From Natronomonas pharaonis DSM 2160 (GTDB taxonomy: Archaea; Halobacteriota; Halobacteria; Halobacteriales; Haloarculaceae): a stretch of DNA of 64,000 bases. The stretch spans positions 1,984,001-2,048,000 of the forward strand of contig NC_007426.1 in the NCBI RefSeq assembly GCF_000026045.1, given 5' to 3'. The position numbers were made by a program, and so were the translations under genes. Under the pieces are notes generated by a model. It had not been told where the DNA came from, made no database searches, and saw only the letters and a program-made list of their open reading frames with translations. Of the stretch, positions 61,385 through 64,000 are shown piece by piece; the stretch's first letter is position 1, and each line of letters starts with the position of its first letter.

Positions 61385-62437
61385 ATGCGACACGGAGATA
61401 TCTCGTCGTCGGGCGACACCGTCGGCGTCGCGGTCCATCAGACCGCCGCCCCGAGCCCGGAGACAAAAGACGAAGTACTCGAACAGTGTGAGAACATCGC
61501 CTCGAAAATCGAGGGCATCAAAACCGGCGCGCCCGGTGTCGACCTCGTCATTTTCCCGGAGTATTCGACGCAGGGAATTACGTACGACGAGGAGCTGATG
61601 ATGGAGCTTGCGACCGAAGTCCCGGGACCGGAAACGGAAATCTTCTCCCGAGCGTGCGACGAACACGACGTGTGGGGTGTGTTTTCTATCACCGGTGAGA
61701 AACACGAGGACCATCCCGAACGGAACCCCTACAACACGCTCATTCTCATCGACGACGAGGGCGAAATACGACAGACCTACCGGAAAATCATCCCGTGGTG
61801 TCCGATAGAAGGGTGGACCGCCGGCGACCAGACCTACGTCACCGAGGGGCCGAAGGGGCTGAACATCAGCCTCATCATCTGCGACGACGGTAACTACCCT
61901 GAAATATGGCGCGACTGTGCCTACAAGGGGGCCGAACTCATCGTCCGCTGTCAGGGATACATGTATCCCGCCGCCGAGCAACAGGAACTGGTCGCCCGCC
62001 ATGCGGCGTGGGCCAACAACGCCTACGTCGCCGTCTCGAATCTCGCCGGGAGCGACGAGGTGTACTCATTTTTCGGCAACTCGAACATCGTCGGCTTCGA
62101 CGGCCGGGTGCTCGGCTCCTGTGGCAGCGACGAGAACGTCTGGCAGTACGCCGAGCTCTCGGTGTCGGCCATACGGGACGCCAGAGCCAACTGGCAGAGC
62201 CAAAACCACCTCTACAAGCTGCTCCACCGCGGCTACACCTCAACGGAGGATGCGGGACTCGGCGACGGTGAAGCAGAAAACCCCTTCGACTTCTACGACG
62301 ACTGGGTCGAGAACCCGGAGAAAGCGGCCGAGCAGATAGAATCGATAACCCGTTCGACCCCCGGTGTCGAAGAAGCCCCCGTCGAAGGTGTCCCCACAGA
62401 GACAGCGGAACCGCCCGAAGCGGCCGGCGACGACTGA
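61385..62437 (+). CDS. amiE: Aliphatic amidase (acylamide amidohydrolase)
   Basis: A 350-residue nitrilase-superfamily enzyme that releases ammonia from short aliphatic amides. It opens [17 protein letters not shown], like Pseudomonas AmiE, and keeps Glu59 (FPEYS), Lys134 (YRKIIPW), Glu142 and Cys166 ([13 protein letters not shown]), numbered exactly as in the bacterial protein. Sequence following ([24 protein letters not shown]) is also bacterial-like. The C-terminal tail is acidic and halophile-adapted. ATG 61385 chosen from the shared N-terminus and TATA box. High similarity to bacteria suggests acquisition by transfer. Confidence 0.93.
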   Translation: MRHGDISSSGDTVGVAVHQTAAPSPETKDEVLEQCENIASKIEGIKTGAPGVDLVIFPEYSTQGITYDEELMMELATEVPGPETEIFSRACDEHDVWGVFSITGEKHEDHPERNPYNTLILIDDEGEIRQTYRKIIPWCPIEGWTAGDQTYVTEGPKGLNISLIICDDGNYPEIWRDCAYKGAELIVRCQGYMYPAAEQQELVARHAAWANNAYVAVSNLAGSDEVYSFFGNSNIVGFDGRVLGSCGSDENVWQYAELSVSAIRDARANWQSQNHLYKLLHRGYTSTEDAGLGDGEAENPFDFYDDWVENPEKAAEQIESITRSTPGVEEAPVEGVPTETAEPPEAAGDD

Positions 62438-62497
62438 CGGCGCTGTTCCACAAACAACCGTCGGTGCGTTCAAGGGGGAGGCGAAGTATGTGGTGGT

Positions 62498-63718
62498 ATG
62501 TCACCACATGGGGCAGTCTCCGGGGTGAGCTTCGAAACCGACGAGGAAACGTCGCTCGTGCTGTCGAGCCTTGATGAGTTCATCGAGCAGGAAGTCAAGC
62601 CGCTCGAAGCCGACCTCGGGGAGAGGTGGTCGAACCCGCGAAAGCGCCACGAGGACGACGGTCGATTCGTCCCAGACGTGCTGGAAGCCATCGAGACGGT
62701 GCGGAAGAAAAGCGCCGAGGCGGGGTTCTACGCGATGAACCTCCCGCCGGAGGTCGGCGGCGACGGCGTTTCGAACGTCACGTGGTATCGGGCGATGCGA
62801 CACGTCGCATCGAACGGCCCTGGGCTGACAGAACACGTGCTCGCCGGGCCGGAGGGACCGAAGCCACTGTTGGCACAGGCGGAAGGCGAGCAGGCAGAGC
62901 GGTATCTCAAGCCGTGCGTCCGCGGCGAGAAGTCGACGGCTTTCGCACAGACCGAACCCGGCGCCGGCTCCGATTCGCCGAACATGGAGACGACCGCTGA
63001 GAAGGACGGCGACGAGTGGGTCCTCGACGGCCGCAAGCAGTGGATAACGAACGGCCCCTACGCCGACTTCGTGCAGGTGTTCGCCCGAACGACGCCACAG
63101 GAGGAGTTGGGCCGCTACGGCGGCATCACCTGCTTTCTCGTCGAGGACGACGAATACGAGGTCAGCACGCTGAACAACGCTGTCGGCATGGTCGGAATGC
63201 AGGCCGAACTCGTCTTCGATGCGGTTCGACTGCCCGAAAACAGGGTGCTCGGAACCGTCGACGGGGCGTTTTACGATGCGATGGAGTTCCTCTCGCTGGG
63301 CCGACTCGAAATCGGCGCGCGGGCGCTCGGCCACGCCGAGTTCCTTCTCGACCGCGGCGTCGAATACGCCGGCGACCGCGAGGCGTTCGGCCGTCCCATC
63401 GGAGCGTTCCAAGGGATTTCGCATACGCTCGCACGCGGGCGAGCCAGAACGTTCGCCGCCGACGCGGCTGGCCTCCGGCTGGCGTGGCTGCTAGACCGCG
63501 GCGAGCAGGCCATCGAGGAGTCGTCCATTGTCAAATATCTCGCGACGAACGTCCTCTTCGATGTTGCCGACGGTGTCGTCGGCGTCCACGGCGGCAACGG
63601 CGTCGCCGAGGACAATCCGTTCATGAACGAACTCCAGACAGCCAGAATCCTCCGTATCGTCGAAGGAACCGACGAGATACAGCTAAACACCATTGCGAAG
63701 GAACTCGGTGTCCGGTAG
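62498..63718 (+). CDS. Acyl-CoA dehydrogenase
   Basis: A 406-residue FAD enzyme for the first step of fatty-acyl-CoA beta-oxidation. Features: FAQTEPGAGSDSPNMET, GRKQWITNGPYADFV (FAD/substrate site), SLGRLEIGARALGHAEFLLDRGVEYAGDREAFGRPIGAFQ, VHGGNGVAEDNPFMNELQTARILRIVEGTDEIQ, with the catalytic Glu in VEGT. Consistent with the two acyl-CoA synthetases, SDR and CoA-transferase in the window. Confidence 0.93.
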   Translation: MSPHGAVSGVSFETDEETSLVLSSLDEFIEQEVKPLEADLGERWSNPRKRHEDDGRFVPDVLEAIETVRKKSAEAGFYAMNLPPEVGGDGVSNVTWYRAMRHVASNGPGLTEHVLAGPEGPKPLLAQAEGEQAERYLKPCVRGEKSTAFAQTEPGAGSDSPNMETTAEKDGDEWVLDGRKQWITNGPYADFVQVFARTTPQEELGRYGGITCFLVEDDEYEVSTLNNAVGMVGMQAELVFDAVRLPENRVLGTVDGAFYDAMEFLSLGRLEIGARALGHAEFLLDRGVEYAGDREAFGRPIGAFQGISHTLARGRARTFAADAAGLRLAWLLDRGEQAIEESSIVKYLATNVLFDVADGVVGVHGGNGVAEDNPFMNELQTARILRIVEGTDEIQLNTIAKELGVR

Positions 63719-63764
63719 GTTGGGCGCCCCCGGCGTTCGTATCGCATCTCGAAGCCGAGCGTAG

Positions 63765-63773
63765 CGTTAATGG
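63765..63773 (+). promoter_or_regulatory. TATA box for the terminal lipoprotein gene
   Basis: CGTTAATGG centred 27 nt before ATG 63796. Confidence 0.5.
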
Positions 63774-63795
63774 GCTTCGTCTGAAACGGACGTGT

Positions 63796-64000
63796 ATGCC
63801 GAGTCGACGGGAACTGCTCCGTCTCGGAGGCGCGACGCTCGCAGCAGCGTCAGCCGCCGGTATCGCCGGCTGCAGCGAGGAGGCGTTCGAGGGGCCGGCT
63901 GACGAGATTACCGGCGACGACCTCGCGCTGCCGGGCGACAGAGCAGTCCCGGCGGAGGACCCGGACGAAGAGGACCCGGACGAGGACACAGCAGACGAAA
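63796..64000 (+). CDS. Lipoprotein (partial, 3' end outside window)
   Basis: The frame is open to the window edge (68 codons seen). A Tat-type leader PSRRELLRLGG with a hydrophobic stretch ends in a lipobox IAGC (Cys26), so the protein is exported and lipid-anchored. The mature part begins SEEAFEGPADEITGDDLALPGD and turns into a very acidic linker (EDPDEEDPDEDTADE). Domain beyond the edge unknown. Confidence 0.8.
   Translation, partial: MPSRRELLRLGGATLAAASAAGIAGCSEEAFEGPADEITGDDLALPGDRAVPAEDPDEEDPDEDTADE

Overview
The window is a 64 kb piece of a haloarchaeal chromosome. Evidence: high GC with acidic, Asp/Glu-rich proteins, archaeal information-processing genes (TFE, RNA polymerase subunit L, aTrm56, an XPB helicase with a Bax1 nuclease, a CDC48-type AAA ATPase, PAC2), archaeal lipid and cofactor enzymes (geranylgeranyl reductase family, GTP cyclohydrolase III, DacZ), Tat/lipobox signal peptides, and many genes whose only promoter-like sequence is a TATA box about 27 nt before the start codon, as in leaderless haloarchaeal mRNAs. 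The closest genus cannot be settled by eye; base composition and gene content suit a Natronomonas-like organism. I see no rRNA, CRISPR array, prophage or intact insertion sequence. It is dense core and conserved accessory chromosome with one tRNA, tRNA-Thr(UGU).

Layout. 1-10.8 kb: end of endonuclease III, Bax1-like nuclease, a tightly overlapped trio (NOP2/Sun-type RNA methyltransferase, its PUA-like domain as a separate gene, a phosphoesterase), PAC2, an NYN nuclease, an M20 amidohydrolase, two adjacent TenA genes, a 383-bp gap with perfect hairpins, a methyltransferase with a small partner, and a Tat-type exported protein. 11-23 kb: uS10 paralogue, NUDIX, RIO-like kinase, ATP-NAD kinase, CinA-like protein, a tfe-DUF2110-lipoprotein cluster, aTrm56, a sugar-nucleotide epimerase, DUF2797, thioredoxin, a winged-helix regulator and an AEC transporter. 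23-31 kb: tRNA-Thr, GNAT, pgk, then a branched-chain amino acid type ABC transporter (livHMGF) facing its binding protein. 31-47 kb: GTP cyclohydrolase III, CheW, DUF420, two acyl-CoA synthetases, HisF, rpoL, an S15 hydrolase, SDR, geranylgeranyl reductase, an AlkA-like glycosylase, CysE and a phosphatidylserine decarboxylase. 47-64 kb: small zinc-finger proteins, a CDC48 paralogue, an inositol-monophosphatase family enzyme, DUF63, the dacZ-mscS pair, XPB, SurE, a CoA-transferase, a bacterial-type aliphatic amidase, an acyl-CoA dehydrogenase and the start of a lipoprotein gene.

The most striking observation is the Liv-type binding protein at 29167-30471. Its lipoprotein leader is normal, but its two halves are in swapped order: sequence that normally forms the C-terminal half of a type I periplasmic binding protein comes first, and the usual N-terminal half comes last, ending exactly where the first half would continue. 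This is a circular permutation of the mature domain with the lipobox kept. Its presumed ATPase partner LivF also has a roughly 40-residue insertion.

Other points of interest: an aliphatic amidase almost identical in motif layout to the bacterial enzyme, a decarboxylase with an altered self-cleavage motif, two TenA proteins of which one lacks the catalytic cysteine, the cyclic-di-AMP synthase directly coupled to a mechanosensitive channel, and Bax1 and XPB lying 53 kb apart.
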